Source of the DNA: JAAFHS01 sp031396505
GTDB lineage: Bacteria; Pseudomonadota; Alphaproteobacteria; Rhodobacterales; Rhodobacteraceae
Reading direction: 5' to 3'
DNA: 16,592 nucleotides
Assembly (NCBI GenBank): GCA_031396505.1
Contig: JANNKX010000251.1
Coordinates: forward strand, 1-16,592
Part shown: piece by piece, positions 6,210 through 13,283 of the stretch
Position numbering within the stretch: the first letter of the stretch is position 1
Layout: every line of letters starts with the position of its first letter
Made by a program: the position numbers and the translations under genes
The notes under the pieces: model-generated
The model's database searches: none
What the model was told of the DNA's origin: nothing
Seen by the model: only the letters and a program-made list of their open reading frames with translations

Positions 6210-6578
6210 ATGACCGACAAACGCCTCTCGTTCAAAGAGATGTGTGCCCATTTCGATGTGACCCCGCGCACCTTGCGGTACTACGAATATATCGAACTGC
6301 TTGCCCCGGAAAAGGACGGTCGCGCGCGCTGGTATACCCCCCGCGAAATCGCCCGCATGACCCTGATCCTGCGCGGCAGGCGCTTCGGCTTTAGCCTTGA
6401 GGAAATCCGCCAGTGGCTGCTCATCTATCGCCAGAAAGGAAACAAGCTGCAACTGGCGCATTTCGTTGGCCTTGCCGATCGCCAGCTGGCCGTACTGGAG
6501 GAACAGCGCCGCCAGATCGACATCACCATCAACGACCTGCGCGCGCTGCGCGATGAATCCGCGCGGGGTGCCGAATAA
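6210..6578 (+). CDS. MerR family transcriptional regulator (first of two)
   Basis: This 122-aa DNA-binding regulator has an N-terminal MerR winged helix-turn-helix (about residues 6-75). Key pieces are SFKEMCAHFDVTPRTLRYYE, RWYTPREIARMTLILRGRRF and GFSLEEIRQWLLIY. A C-terminal dimerisation coiled coil follows (about 85-117). It lacks the C-terminal cysteine sets of metal- or redox-sensing MerR proteins and has no large effector domain. ATG 6210 is chosen over upstream starts at 6147 and 6204 because GGGAGGA ends at 6203, six bases before it; 6204 would be too close. It is divergent from the thioesterases and upstream of a paralogous MerR and the beta-oxidation genes, so control of acyl-CoA metabolism is the likely role. 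This would be analogous to the MerR-type LiuR of branched-chain acyl-CoA degradation, but the ligand is unknown. Confidence 0.88.
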   Translation: MTDKRLSFKEMCAHFDVTPRTLRYYEYIELLAPEKDGRARWYTPREIARMTLILRGRRFGFSLEEIRQWLLIYRQKGNKLQLAHFVGLADRQLAVLEEQRRQIDITINDLRALRDESARGAE

Positions 6579-6595
6579 TCGCCAAAGTGGCAGCG

Positions 6596-6625
6596 ATATG
6601 GGAAAAAGCCCTCGTTTTCCCATAT
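6596..6625. terminator. Perfect 11-bp inverted repeat after first merR gene
   Basis: ATATGGGAAAA (6596-6606) and its exact reverse complement TTTTCCCATAT (6615-6625) flank an 8-base loop, AGCCCTCG, starting 17 bases after the MerR stop. It may be a transcription terminator whose T-run lies in the stem, or a protein-binding dyad. No T-tail follows, so the terminator label is tentative. Confidence 0.45.
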
Positions 6626-6695
6626 AGGAAATTACCGCAAACACCTCAGTTTTGGTATGACCTTTCGTCAGCTGGCAAATGACGCAACGTCCCGC

Positions 6696-6725
6696 TTACG
6701 TAAAGAACATTCCCCCTAGTAGGGT
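6696..6725 (+). promoter_or_regulatory. Candidate promoter/operator of second merR gene and acyl-CoA dehydrogenase
   Basis: The palindrome TTACGTAA (6696-6703) overlaps a possible -35 (TTACGT, 6696-6701). A second palindrome, CCCTA-G-TAGGG (6714-6724), overlaps a possible -10 (TAGGGT, 6720-6725), with an 18-base spacer between the boxes. Two dyads on both promoter boxes suggest regulator binding, perhaps autoregulation by a MerR protein. This is inference from position. Confidence 0.4.
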
Positions 6726-6781
6726 TGCAACATCAAGGCCATGTGCCCCCCGCCCGCCACTCCGGCAAAAGGACACTAGCC

Positions 6782-7171
6782 ATGATGATGCAAGAGACGA
6801 TGACGATCCGCGAAATGTGTAATGCCTATGACGTGACCCCCCGCACACTTCGCTTTTACGAGGCCAAGGAACTGCTTTTCCCGATCCGCCTGGGAACACG
6901 CCGCCTGTTTACCAAGGCAGACCGCGCGCGCCTGACGCTGATCCTGCGGGGCAAACGCTTTGGCTTCAGTCTGGAAGATATCCGGCAATTGCTGGGCATG
7001 TATGATCGGAACGGGTCAAACAACAGCCAACTCAGCAAGACACTGGAACTTGGACAGGCACGCCTGACACAGATGGAACGCCAGCGCCAAGAACTGGATG
7101 CAGCCATCGTCGAATTGAAAGAACAACTGGCCCTGACGGCAAATATGCTGAAAGGCCGCAACGCTGCCTGA
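6782..7171 (+). CDS. MerR family transcriptional regulator (second of two)
   Basis: This 129-aa paralogue of the upstream regulator shares the winged helix-turn-helix: TIREMCNAYDVTPRTLRFYE, then LTLILRGKRFGFSLEDIRQLLGMY. A longer C-terminal coiled coil (about 88-124: LELGQARLTQMERQRQELDA...) follows. No cysteine cluster is present outside the helix-turn-helix. The start is the first of three tandem ATG codons (6782, 6785, 6788), with AAAAGGA ending eight bases upstream; the open frame back to 6725 has no ribosome-binding site. The acyl-CoA dehydrogenase begins 13 bases after its stop, so the two genes are almost certainly one transcript. It probably senses an acyl-CoA or related metabolite and controls that gene; the ligand and sites are unproven. 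Confidence 0.88.
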   Translation: MMMQETMTIREMCNAYDVTPRTLRFYEAKELLFPIRLGTRRLFTKADRARLTLILRGKRFGFSLEDIRQLLGMYDRNGSNNSQLSKTLELGQARLTQMERQRQELDAAIVELKEQLALTANMLKGRNAA

Positions 7172-7184
7172 GGAGGAGACGCCG

Positions 7185-8960
7185 ATGCCCAGCTACACCG
7201 CCCCCGTCAAGGACATGCAGTTCATTCTGCACAATGTCCTGAACATCACCGGATCAGACGTGCCGGGCTACAGCGACCTTGACGAAGGCTTTACAGCGGC
7301 GGTGCTGGAAGAGGCCGGGCGCGTCGCCTCTGATGTGCTGGCCCCGCTGAATGCCGTGGGCGACCGTGAGGGATGTACGCTGGAAAATGGCGTGGTGCGC
7401 ACGCCAAAGGGGTTTGATGCGGCCTTCAAGGTGATGAAAGAGGGCGGCTGGACGGCCCTTGACTGCGACCCTGAATATGGTGGGCAGGGTCTGCCTTACC
7501 TGATGGGCACAGCCGTGGGCGAGATTTTCGTATCGGCCAACATGGCGTTCAACATGTATCAGGGCCTGACGCACGGGGCCTATTCCGCAATCCACGTGCA
7601 CGGCACGCCGGAACAGAAGACGAAATACCTGCCCAAGATGGTCAGTTGTGACTGGACGGGCACGATGAACCTGACCGAACCGCATTGCGGCACTGATCTG
7701 GGCCTGATGCGCACCAAGGCCGAACCGCAACCCGATGGCAGCTACAAGATCACCGGGCAGAAGATCTTCATCTCGGCCGGGGAACATGATCTAGCTGACA
7801 ACATCATCCATCTGGTGCTGGCCAAGGCGCCTGGCGGCGGTGATGGCATCAAGGCTGTGTCGCTGTTCATCGTGCCGAAATTCATGGTCAATGATGACGG
7901 GTCTTTGGGTGCGCGCAACGCCGTGGCGGTCGGGTCGATCGAACACAAGATGGGCATCCACGGCAACGCCACCTGCGTGATGAACTACGATGGGGCTACG
8001 GGCTATCTGCTCGGCGATCTCTACAAGGGGATGCGTGCGATGTTCACCATGATGAACGAGGCGCGTCTGGGTGTTGGCCTGCAAGGCTATGCCGTCGCCG
8101 AAGCCGCCTATCAGAACGCGCTGGCCTATGCAAAGGACCGTCTGCAGGGCCGCGCCGTCACGGGTGCTGAAAATCCCGCCGGCCCCGCCGATCCGCTGAT
8201 CGTGCACCCCGATATCCGCCGCAACCTGATGGACCAGAAAAGCTTTGTTGAAGGCGCACGCGCGCTGACGTTTTGGGGCGCGCATCTGATCGACCGGTCG
8301 GTGCGCATGGATGATGCCGCCGCGGAAGGCCTGATTTCCCTGATGATCCCGGTCATCAAGGGGTTCCAGACCGACAAGGGGTTCGAGATGGCGGTGGCCG
8401 CGCAGCAGGTGCTGGGTGGGCATGGCTATATCGAAGAATGGGGCATGTCGCAATTTGCCCGCGATGCCCGGATCGCGATGATCTATGAAGGGGCCAACGG
8501 GGTGCAGGCGCTGGACCTTGTCGGGCGCAAGCTGGCGGTTGATGGCGGCAAGCATGTGCTGGCGTTCTTCGAGATGGTCAAAACCTTCGTCAAGGAAAAC
8601 GAAGGCGATGATCGCCTGAAAGGCATCCTTGACCCGTTGAAAACCGCGTCAAAGCAGATGCAGGCGGCCGGCATGTTCTTCATGCAATCGGGCATGAAAA
8701 ACCCCAATGCGGCCCTCGCAGGATCCTATGATTTCATGCATCTGATGGGTCATGTCTGCCTCGGCCTGATGTGGGCGCGCATGGCAAAGGCCGCCTATGC
8801 CGCGCTTGATGCGGGCACTGGCGATACCGATTTCCTGCAATCAAAGATCGCCACCGCCCGCTACTATGCCGCCCGCCACCTGCCTGCCTGCGGCATGCAC
8901 CTTGCACGCATCGAAAGTGGGGCCGACCCGGTGATGGCGTTGGAGGCTGCGGCGTTCTAA
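7185..8960 (+). CDS. Long-form acyl-CoA dehydrogenase (DmdC-like family)
   Basis: This FAD enzyme oxidises acyl-CoA to trans-2-enoyl-CoA, the first step of beta-oxidation. At 591 aa it belongs to the ~600-residue class with an extra C-terminal domain, which includes the DMSP-pathway 3-methylmercaptopropionyl-CoA dehydrogenase DmdC. Visible are the N-terminal helical domain (about 35-155) and the FAD/substrate signature WTGTMNLTEPHCGTDLG (about 157-173). The middle beta-domain (160-290) and the helical domain with QQVLGGHGYIEEWGMSQFARD follow. The catalytic base is most likely Glu435 in IYEGANGVQALDLVGRKL, the position I recall for DmdC's general base. GGAGGAG precedes the ATG. The beta-oxidation neighbourhood favours a fatty-acyl substrate, but an MMPA-CoA-type role cannot be excluded from sequence. 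Confidence 0.92.
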   Translation: MPSYTAPVKDMQFILHNVLNITGSDVPGYSDLDEGFTAAVLEEAGRVASDVLAPLNAVGDREGCTLENGVVRTPKGFDAAFKVMKEGGWTALDCDPEYGGQGLPYLMGTAVGEIFVSANMAFNMYQGLTHGAYSAIHVHGTPEQKTKYLPKMVSCDWTGTMNLTEPHCGTDLGLMRTKAEPQPDGSYKITGQKIFISAGEHDLADNIIHLVLAKAPGGGDGIKAVSLFIVPKFMVNDDGSLGARNAVAVGSIEHKMGIHGNATCVMNYDGATGYLLGDLYKGMRAMFTMMNEARLGVGLQGYAVAEAAYQNALAYAKDRLQGRAVTGAENPAGPADPLIVHPDIRRNLMDQKSFVEGARALTFWGAHLIDRSVRMDDAAAEGLISLMIPVIKGFQTDKGFEMAVAAQQVLGGHGYIEEWGMSQFARDARIAMIYEGANGVQALDLVGRKLAVDGGKHVLAFFEMVKTFVKENEGDDRLKGILDPLKTASKQMQAAGMFFMQSGMKNPNAALAGSYDFMHLMGHVCLGLMWARMAKAAYAALDAGTGDTDFLQSKIATARYYAARHLPACGMHLARIESGADPVMALEAAAF

Positions 8961-8972
8961 GGTCAGCGCGCC

Positions 8973-8991
8973 GATTTTTCTGCGAAAAATC
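8973..8991. repeat. AT-rich inverted repeat after acyl-CoA dehydrogenase
   Basis: GATTTTT (8973-8979) and its reverse complement AAAAATC (8985-8991) surround a CTGCG loop, 13 bases after the dehydrogenase stop and 24 before the next start. It could act as a weak terminator or mRNA 3'-end structure, reducing expression of the downstream genes. Confidence 0.5.
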
Positions 8992-9015
8992 CCGCCAACC
9001 TGTTGGAGATCATGG

Positions 9016-9228
9016 ATGCCAAAACGCTTTCGCCTGACCCGCCGCTTTCCGGTTGCGATGACCGAAGACGGCTATCGCCGCCTGAAACGGTTCGCGACCG
9101 AGGCAGGTCTGGACGAAGGCGAGGCGCTTTCTTTCCTGTTCGAACATTTTGACAGCGTGACGCATACTGAGAACCTGACCCACCGCCTGCGCCTGTTCAA
9201 TGCCGAAGTCGACGACCGCAAGAAGTAG
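9016..9228 (+). CDS. Small 70-aa protein, ribbon-helix-helix-like
   Basis: Short basic protein beginning MPKRFRLTRRFPVAMTEDGY. The pattern of a short strand (RRFPVAM), a helix (DGYRRLKRFATEAG) and a second helix (DEGEALSFLFEHFDSV) fits an Arc/MetJ/CopG ribbon-helix-helix fold, so DNA binding is possible. The fold call is my own pattern reading. ATG 9016 follows GGAG by seven bases; an out-of-frame ATG at 9012 is not used. No toxin-like partner gene is adjacent, so it does not look like an ordinary antitoxin. It sits after the acyl-CoA dehydrogenase hairpin and 15 bases before a secreted protein gene, and is presumably part of the same strand-run. It might be a local regulator of the locus. 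Confidence 0.65.
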   Translation: MPKRFRLTRRFPVAMTEDGYRRLKRFATEAGLDEGEALSFLFEHFDSVTHTENLTHRLRLFNAEVDDRKK

Positions 9229-9243
9229 AAAACGGATACAGCG

Positions 9244-9783
9244 ATGACCTTTTTCAAAGCCCTGATTGTTGCCGTTGCCCTGTCTGTCGCCCCCGCTGCG
9301 GCACAGGATCTGTCCGATGCCGACCGTGCCGCAATGACGGCGCGCGTCGATGCGTTCAACGCGGCCTTTGTCGCAGGTGATATGGCGGCAATCTTTGACT
9401 TCATGCCGCCGCCCATCCTGACCAGACTCGCCGCACAGACCGGGATGGAAGAAGAAGCCCTGCTGGCCGCGATGAAAGACCAGATCGATGCAGCAATGGC
9501 CATCGTGACGATTGACAGCTATGCAATGAACCTTGATGCGGCAACCTACAGCATCACCCCCGACGGCACGCGCCCGTATGCGTTGATCCCCACTGAAACC
9601 GTGATGACAGTCGAGGGTGCGGGCAAGATGCGCGCCACCAGCGAAACGCTGGCCTTTGCGGATGCAGGCAAGTGGTATCTGGTGCGGATTGACGAGGCGG
9701 CGCAGGTCACCCTGTTGACGGAGGCCTACCCCGAATTCGCCGACGTGACCTTTACGCCGGGCACACTGACGGCTGTCGAATGA
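9244..9783 (+). CDS. Secreted NTF2-like hypothetical protein
   Basis: This 179-aa protein has a clear signal peptide (about residues 1-21, VAVALSVAPAAA with cleavage near AAAQ), so it is likely periplasmic. The mature region starts with a helix and FNAAFVAGDMAAIFDFMPPPIL, the pattern of NTF2/SnoaL-like alpha+beta folds. Strands follow (YALIPTETVMTVEG, KWYLVRIDEA). I see no catalytic motif or lipid-anchor cysteine. The start ATG 9244 has a weak ACGGA nearby and keeps the signal peptide intact. It follows the 70-aa gene by 15 bases. A periplasmic protein inside a cytoplasmic beta-oxidation locus is unexplained; the function is unknown. Confidence 0.75.
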   Translation: MTFFKALIVAVALSVAPAAAQDLSDADRAAMTARVDAFNAAFVAGDMAAIFDFMPPPILTRLAAQTGMEEEALLAAMKDQIDAAMAIVTIDSYAMNLDAATYSITPDGTRPYALIPTETVMTVEGAGKMRATSETLAFADAGKWYLVRIDEAAQVTLLTEAYPEFADVTFTPGTLTAVE

Positions 9784-9860
9784 TTGGACAATGCGCTGCT
9801 CTGCCGATGGCCTCGACGATACGACAAATGGACCGCAGCAATGCCAGTTAGGGAAATGAA

Positions 9861-10496
9861 ATGACGATCAAGCTGCACTGCTTTGGCGAATCCGGCAATG
9901 CCTATAAGGTCGCCCTTGGGCTGACACTCGCCGATCTGGAATGGGAACCGGTCTTTGTCGACTTCTTCAACGGTGCCACACGCACGCCCGCATTCCGCGC
10001 GCTGAACCCGATGGGCGAGGTGCCGGTGCTGGTCGATGGGGATACCGTGCTTACCCAATCCGGCGTGATCCTTGACTACATCAGTTCCAAGAACGGCAAG
10101 CTGGGCGGCAAACTCGCCGCCGAACGGCGCGAGGTGCTGCGCTGGATGTTCTGGGACAATCATAAACTGTCGGGCCAAATCGGGCCCACCCGGTTCCTGA
10201 TAAACTTCCTGCCCGAGGAGAAGCGGCCCGCAGGCGTCATTCCCTATCAGCAGGGCCGTCTAAAGGCCGCCTACGCGGTTTTGAACACCCATCTCGCCGA
10301 CCATAAATGGCTGGTGGGTCAGGGCATCACCATCGCTGACATCTCTTGCTGCGGCTATCTCTTCTATCCCGAACCCTTCGGTTTTGACCGCAAGGATTGG
10401 CCCCATATCGACCGCTGGCTTGATGCCATCGCAGCCACCCCCGGCTGGAAAGCCCCCTATGATCTGATGCCCGGCAACCCTGCCGACCGGGCCTAA
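9861..10496 (+). CDS. Glutathione S-transferase family protein
   Basis: This cytoplasmic GST-fold protein of 211 aa would conjugate glutathione to, or reduce, an electrophile. The N-terminal thioredoxin-like domain (1-80) shows GESGNAYKVALGL near the start. The cis-Pro segment MGEVPVLVDG and the gamma-glutamyl contact TQSGVILDYIS follow. The helical C-terminal domain (about 90-205) includes the N-capping motif ITIADISCCGYL. The catalytic residue near the N-terminus would be Ser11 or Asn13 rather than Tyr, as in many bacterial GSTs. AGGGAAATGAA precedes the ATG, and the thiolase begins 11 bases after its stop, so the two are co-transcribed. A role in dealing with reactive acyl or aldehyde by-products is inference. 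Confidence 0.87.
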   Translation: MTIKLHCFGESGNAYKVALGLTLADLEWEPVFVDFFNGATRTPAFRALNPMGEVPVLVDGDTVLTQSGVILDYISSKNGKLGGKLAAERREVLRWMFWDNHKLSGQIGPTRFLINFLPEEKRPAGVIPYQQGRLKAAYAVLNTHLADHKWLVGQGITIADISCCGYLFYPEPFGFDRKDWPHIDRWLDAIAATPGWKAPYDLMPGNPADRA

Positions 10497-10507
10497 AGGA
10501 GAAGACC

Positions 10508-11719
10508 ATGACCGACGCTTATATCTACGACACCGTCCGTTCCCCCCGTGGCAAGGGCCGCGCCGACGGCGCGCTGCACGAACTGACTTCGGTCGCGTTG
10601 TCGGCCAAGGTCCTGAACGCGATCAAGGAGCGTAACGGGCTGGAAGGCCACGCAGTTGAAGACGTGATCTGGGGCAATGTCACCCAGGTGGGCGAACAGG
10701 GGGCCTGCCTTGCGCGCACGGCTGTTCTCGCCTCCGACCTTGACGAAAGCATTCCCGGCCTTGCGATCAACCGCTTTTGCGCCAGCGGCATGGAGGCCGT
10801 GAACCTGGCCGCCAATCAGGTGCGCGGCGGGGCGGGCCATGCCTATATCGCGGGTGGCGTTGAAATGATGGGCCGTGTGGCGATGGGATCGGACGGCGGG
10901 GCGATTGCCGCCGATCCGGGCATCGCGATGCGCACCTATTTTGTCCCGCAGGGGATTTCGGCCGACATCATCGCTACCGAATACGGCTTTACGCGCGATA
11001 TGGCCGATGCGTTGGCAATGGAATCGCAGAAACGCGCTGCGGCAGCATGGGCCGACAAGCGCTTTGCCAAATCCGTCATCACGATCAACGATCAGAACGG
11101 CCTGCCGATCCTTGCCCATGACGAATACATGCGCCCCGGCACCGATATGCAGGCGCTTGGCGCGCTCAAGCCCGCGTTCAAGGACATGGGCGAGGTGATG
11201 CCCGGTTTCGACAAGATCGCCATGATGAAATACCCGCATCTGGAACGTATCAATCACATCCACCATGCGGGTAACTCATCGGGCATCGTCGATGGGGCCG
11301 CCGCCGTGCTGATCGGGTCCAAGGAATTCGGGCAGGCACATGGGTTGAAACCCCGCGCGGTGATCCGCGCCACCTGCAAGATTGGCACTGATCCTACCAT
11401 CATGCTGACCGGACCTGTGCCTGCCACCCAGAAGATACTTAAGGACTCCGGCATGTCGATTTCCGACATCGACCTGTTCGAGGTGAACGAGGCGTTCGCA
11501 TCCGTCGTTCTGCGATTCATGCAGGCCTTCGATGTGGACCCGTCCTTGGTCAACCCCAACGGCGGTTCCATAGCCATGGGGCACCCGCTTGGCGCGACAG
11601 GGGCCATCATCATCGGCACCCTCCTGGACGAGCTGGAGCGTACCGGCAAAAGCGTGGGCCTCGCCACCTTGTGCATCGCCTCCGGCATGGGGGCGGCCAC
11701 GATCATCGAGAGGGTGTGA
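10508..11719 (+). CDS. Thiolase (acetyl-CoA acyltransferase, FadA/FadI type)
   Basis: This enzyme cleaves 3-ketoacyl-CoA with CoA to acetyl-CoA plus a shortened acyl-CoA, the last beta-oxidation step. At 403 aa it has the expected length. The nucleophile Cys91 lies in INRFCASGMEAVNLAANQV, and HHAGNSSGIVDGAAAVL is conserved (about 254-270). His359 lies in GGSIAMGHPLGATG, and the proton-relay Cys389 in LCIASGMGAATII. All catalytic residues are intact. AAGGAG lies six bases before the ATG. Its stop overlaps the first cupin gene (TGATG). Its partner hydratase/dehydrogenase lies two kilobases downstream, separated by cupin and NTF2-like genes. An anabolic acetoacetyl-CoA thiolase role is less likely given the neighbours. 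Confidence 0.93.
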   Translation: MTDAYIYDTVRSPRGKGRADGALHELTSVALSAKVLNAIKERNGLEGHAVEDVIWGNVTQVGEQGACLARTAVLASDLDESIPGLAINRFCASGMEAVNLAANQVRGGAGHAYIAGGVEMMGRVAMGSDGGAIAADPGIAMRTYFVPQGISADIIATEYGFTRDMADALAMESQKRAAAAWADKRFAKSVITINDQNGLPILAHDEYMRPGTDMQALGALKPAFKDMGEVMPGFDKIAMMKYPHLERINHIHHAGNSSGIVDGAAAVLIGSKEFGQAHGLKPRAVIRATCKIGTDPTIMLTGPVPATQKILKDSGMSISDIDLFEVNEAFASVVLRFMQAFDVDPSLVNPNGGSIAMGHPLGATGAIIIGTLLDELERTGKSVGLATLCIASGMGAATIIERV

Positions 11720-12186
11720 TGAAGATCAACCTGTCATCCGTCCCGGTCAAAACCGGTACGATCTACCCGGCACCCTATGATGCCGAGGTTGCGGGGCGCA
11801 CCTCGCTGCGTCTTGGCGAAGCGGGGGGGCTGACGCAGTTCGGCGTCAACATCGTCATCCTCGCACCCGGTGCGAAATCGTCGCTGCGCCACTGGCACCT
11901 GCACGAAGATGAGTTCGTCATGGTCACACAAGGCCAATGCACCCTGATGCAGGACGCAGGCCCCGTCATCATGCAGGTCGGCGATTGCGCGGCCTTTCCG
12001 GCGGGCAAACCAGACGGCCATTGCTTTATCAACCACACGGATGCCGAAGCGCGGTTTCTGGTGGTCGGCACCAAGGCCAAGACCGAGGTGGCAACCTATC
12101 CCGACGTCGACTTCATGGTGCACCAAGGCGGCGGCGTGAACCGCTTTACCTACAAGGACGGCACCGACTGGACAGGCCCGCGATGA
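11719..12186 (+). CDS. Single-domain cupin protein
   Basis: A 155-aa cupin beta-barrel with an intact metal site. Motif 1 RHWHLHEDEFVMVTQG gives His58, His60 and Glu65, and motif 2 DCAAFPAGKPDGHCFIN gives His101. The protein therefore very likely binds a divalent metal, but the reaction is unknown. No DNA-binding domain or signal peptide is present. The start overlaps the thiolase stop and the end overlaps the two-cupin gene (ATGA), so all three are translationally coupled. Its core (LGEAGGLTQFGVNIVILAPG) closely resembles both halves of the next protein, pointing to tandem duplication. Sugar- or acid-isomerase-like, dioxygenase-like or binding roles are all possible. Confidence 0.87.
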   Translation: MKINLSSVPVKTGTIYPAPYDAEVAGRTSLRLGEAGGLTQFGVNIVILAPGAKSSLRHWHLHEDEFVMVTQGQCTLMQDAGPVIMQVGDCAAFPAGKPDGHCFINHTDAEARFLVVGTKAKTEVATYPDVDFMVHQGGGVNRFTYKDGTDWTGPR

Positions 12187-13160
12187 AAGTTGATCCCGCC
12201 GCAGCGCCACGTGATGAGGCCGACAATGGCGGTGCCATCATCTATCTGTCCGAGGCAGGCGGGATAACCCAGTTCGGAGCCTATCTTGATATGCTGATGC
12301 CAGGGGGCGTCTCGTCGCAGCGGCACTGGCACACGGCCGAGGATGAATTTCTGTATGTCTTGCAGGGCACGGCCACCCTCATCGATAATGACGGCGACCA
12401 TCTGCTTGGCCCCGGCGATGCGGCGGCATGGCCGCATGGGTGCCCCAATGCCCATCACCTTGCAAACCGCAGCGATGGCCCCTGCACCTATTTGATTGTT
12501 GGCACGCGGGTGGCCGATGACATCTGCCACTATCCCGATGAAGGCGAACGGCAGGTCAATGCTGATACGCGCTGGCACATCGAAGACGCGACTGGCGCGG
12601 TGTTGGATGGCGGCGATCTGCCCCCCGGCCTGGTGAACCTGCCGCCTGTCTGGGGCGCACCCTTTGACCCAGCCCATCCCGGTCAGCGCATTCTGCGTGC
12701 CACGGGCCGCACATGGGTGTGCGACGACAGCTATTCTCATCCGGTTCTGGGGGGCGGCCTTGGCCCTTACGATCACTGCATCCTTGGCGATGCCGGGGGA
12801 TTGTCGCAGTTTGGCGTGCATCTGGAACGCCTGCCCCCCGGCAGCCAGTCTTCCTTTCGCCATTGGCACGCAACCGAAGATGAAATGATCCTTGTCCTGA
12901 ACGGGGCAGTGACCCTGATCGAGGACACAACAGCCACGCTTGAACCAAGTGATGCCGCCGCATGGCCCGCGGGGTGCGCCATTGCGCACTGTCTTGAAAA
13001 TCGCAGTGCGGCGACGGCAGAATATCTGGTGATCGGCACGCGCAACCGCGTCGATACGATTTGTTATCCCTGCCATGACCTGATCACGTCAAAAATCGGC
13101 ACCGGGCGCAGTTATGCCCGCCTCAATGGCACACCTGTGATTGCAGGGGCTGCGCAATGA
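12183..13160 (+). CDS. Two-domain cupin (bicupin) protein
   Basis: This 325-aa protein is made of two cupin barrels, each with a full metal ligand set. The first uses RHWHTAEDEFLYVLQG (His48, His50, Glu55) and PHGCPNAHHLAN (His91). The second uses RHWHATEDEMILVLNG (His227, His229, Glu234) and PAGCAIAHCLEN (His269). A linker of about 70 residues (roughly 125-195) separates them. Both domains share the EAGGITQFG/DAGGLSQFG lead-in with the upstream single cupin, so the three domains look like copies of one ancestor. The ATG is embedded in the preceding stop (ATGA); the frame is open further upstream but overlaps the first cupin. Known bicupins include oxalate decarboxylases and gentisate-type dioxygenases, but I see no specific match to them. 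Confidence 0.87.
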   Translation: MKVDPAAAPRDEADNGGAIIYLSEAGGITQFGAYLDMLMPGGVSSQRHWHTAEDEFLYVLQGTATLIDNDGDHLLGPGDAAAWPHGCPNAHHLANRSDGPCTYLIVGTRVADDICHYPDEGERQVNADTRWHIEDATGAVLDGGDLPPGLVNLPPVWGAPFDPAHPGQRILRATGRTWVCDDSYSHPVLGGGLGPYDHCILGDAGGLSQFGVHLERLPPGSQSSFRHWHATEDEMILVLNGAVTLIEDTTATLEPSDAAAWPAGCAIAHCLENRSAATAEYLVIGTRNRVDTICYPCHDLITSKIGTGRSYARLNGTPVIAGAAQ

Positions 13161-13283
13161 TGCCCCGAGCTTTGCTTCCTGTGCATGGCGGGTTTGTCGC
13201 AACACGCGCAACTGCCGGGTTAAAAACGGGCATCTCAGCCTCCATATCTGACCAAGAAGTCAAATATATCCGGACCCAATTTC

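Noticed and set aside
6210..7171. MerR proteins as metal or SoxR-type redox sensors
   Set aside because: Neither has the C-terminal cysteine arrangement those sensors need; each has only a single Cys within the helix-turn-helix.
9784..9860. TTGGAC at 9784 as a possible promoter -35 before the GST gene
   Set aside because: No acceptable -10 box lies 16-19 bases downstream, so a promoter is not supported.
12150..13076. 308-codon minus-strand open frame antisense to the bicupin gene
   Set aside because: The plus strand encodes two complete cupin motifs; the antisense frame shows no family pattern or ribosome-binding site.
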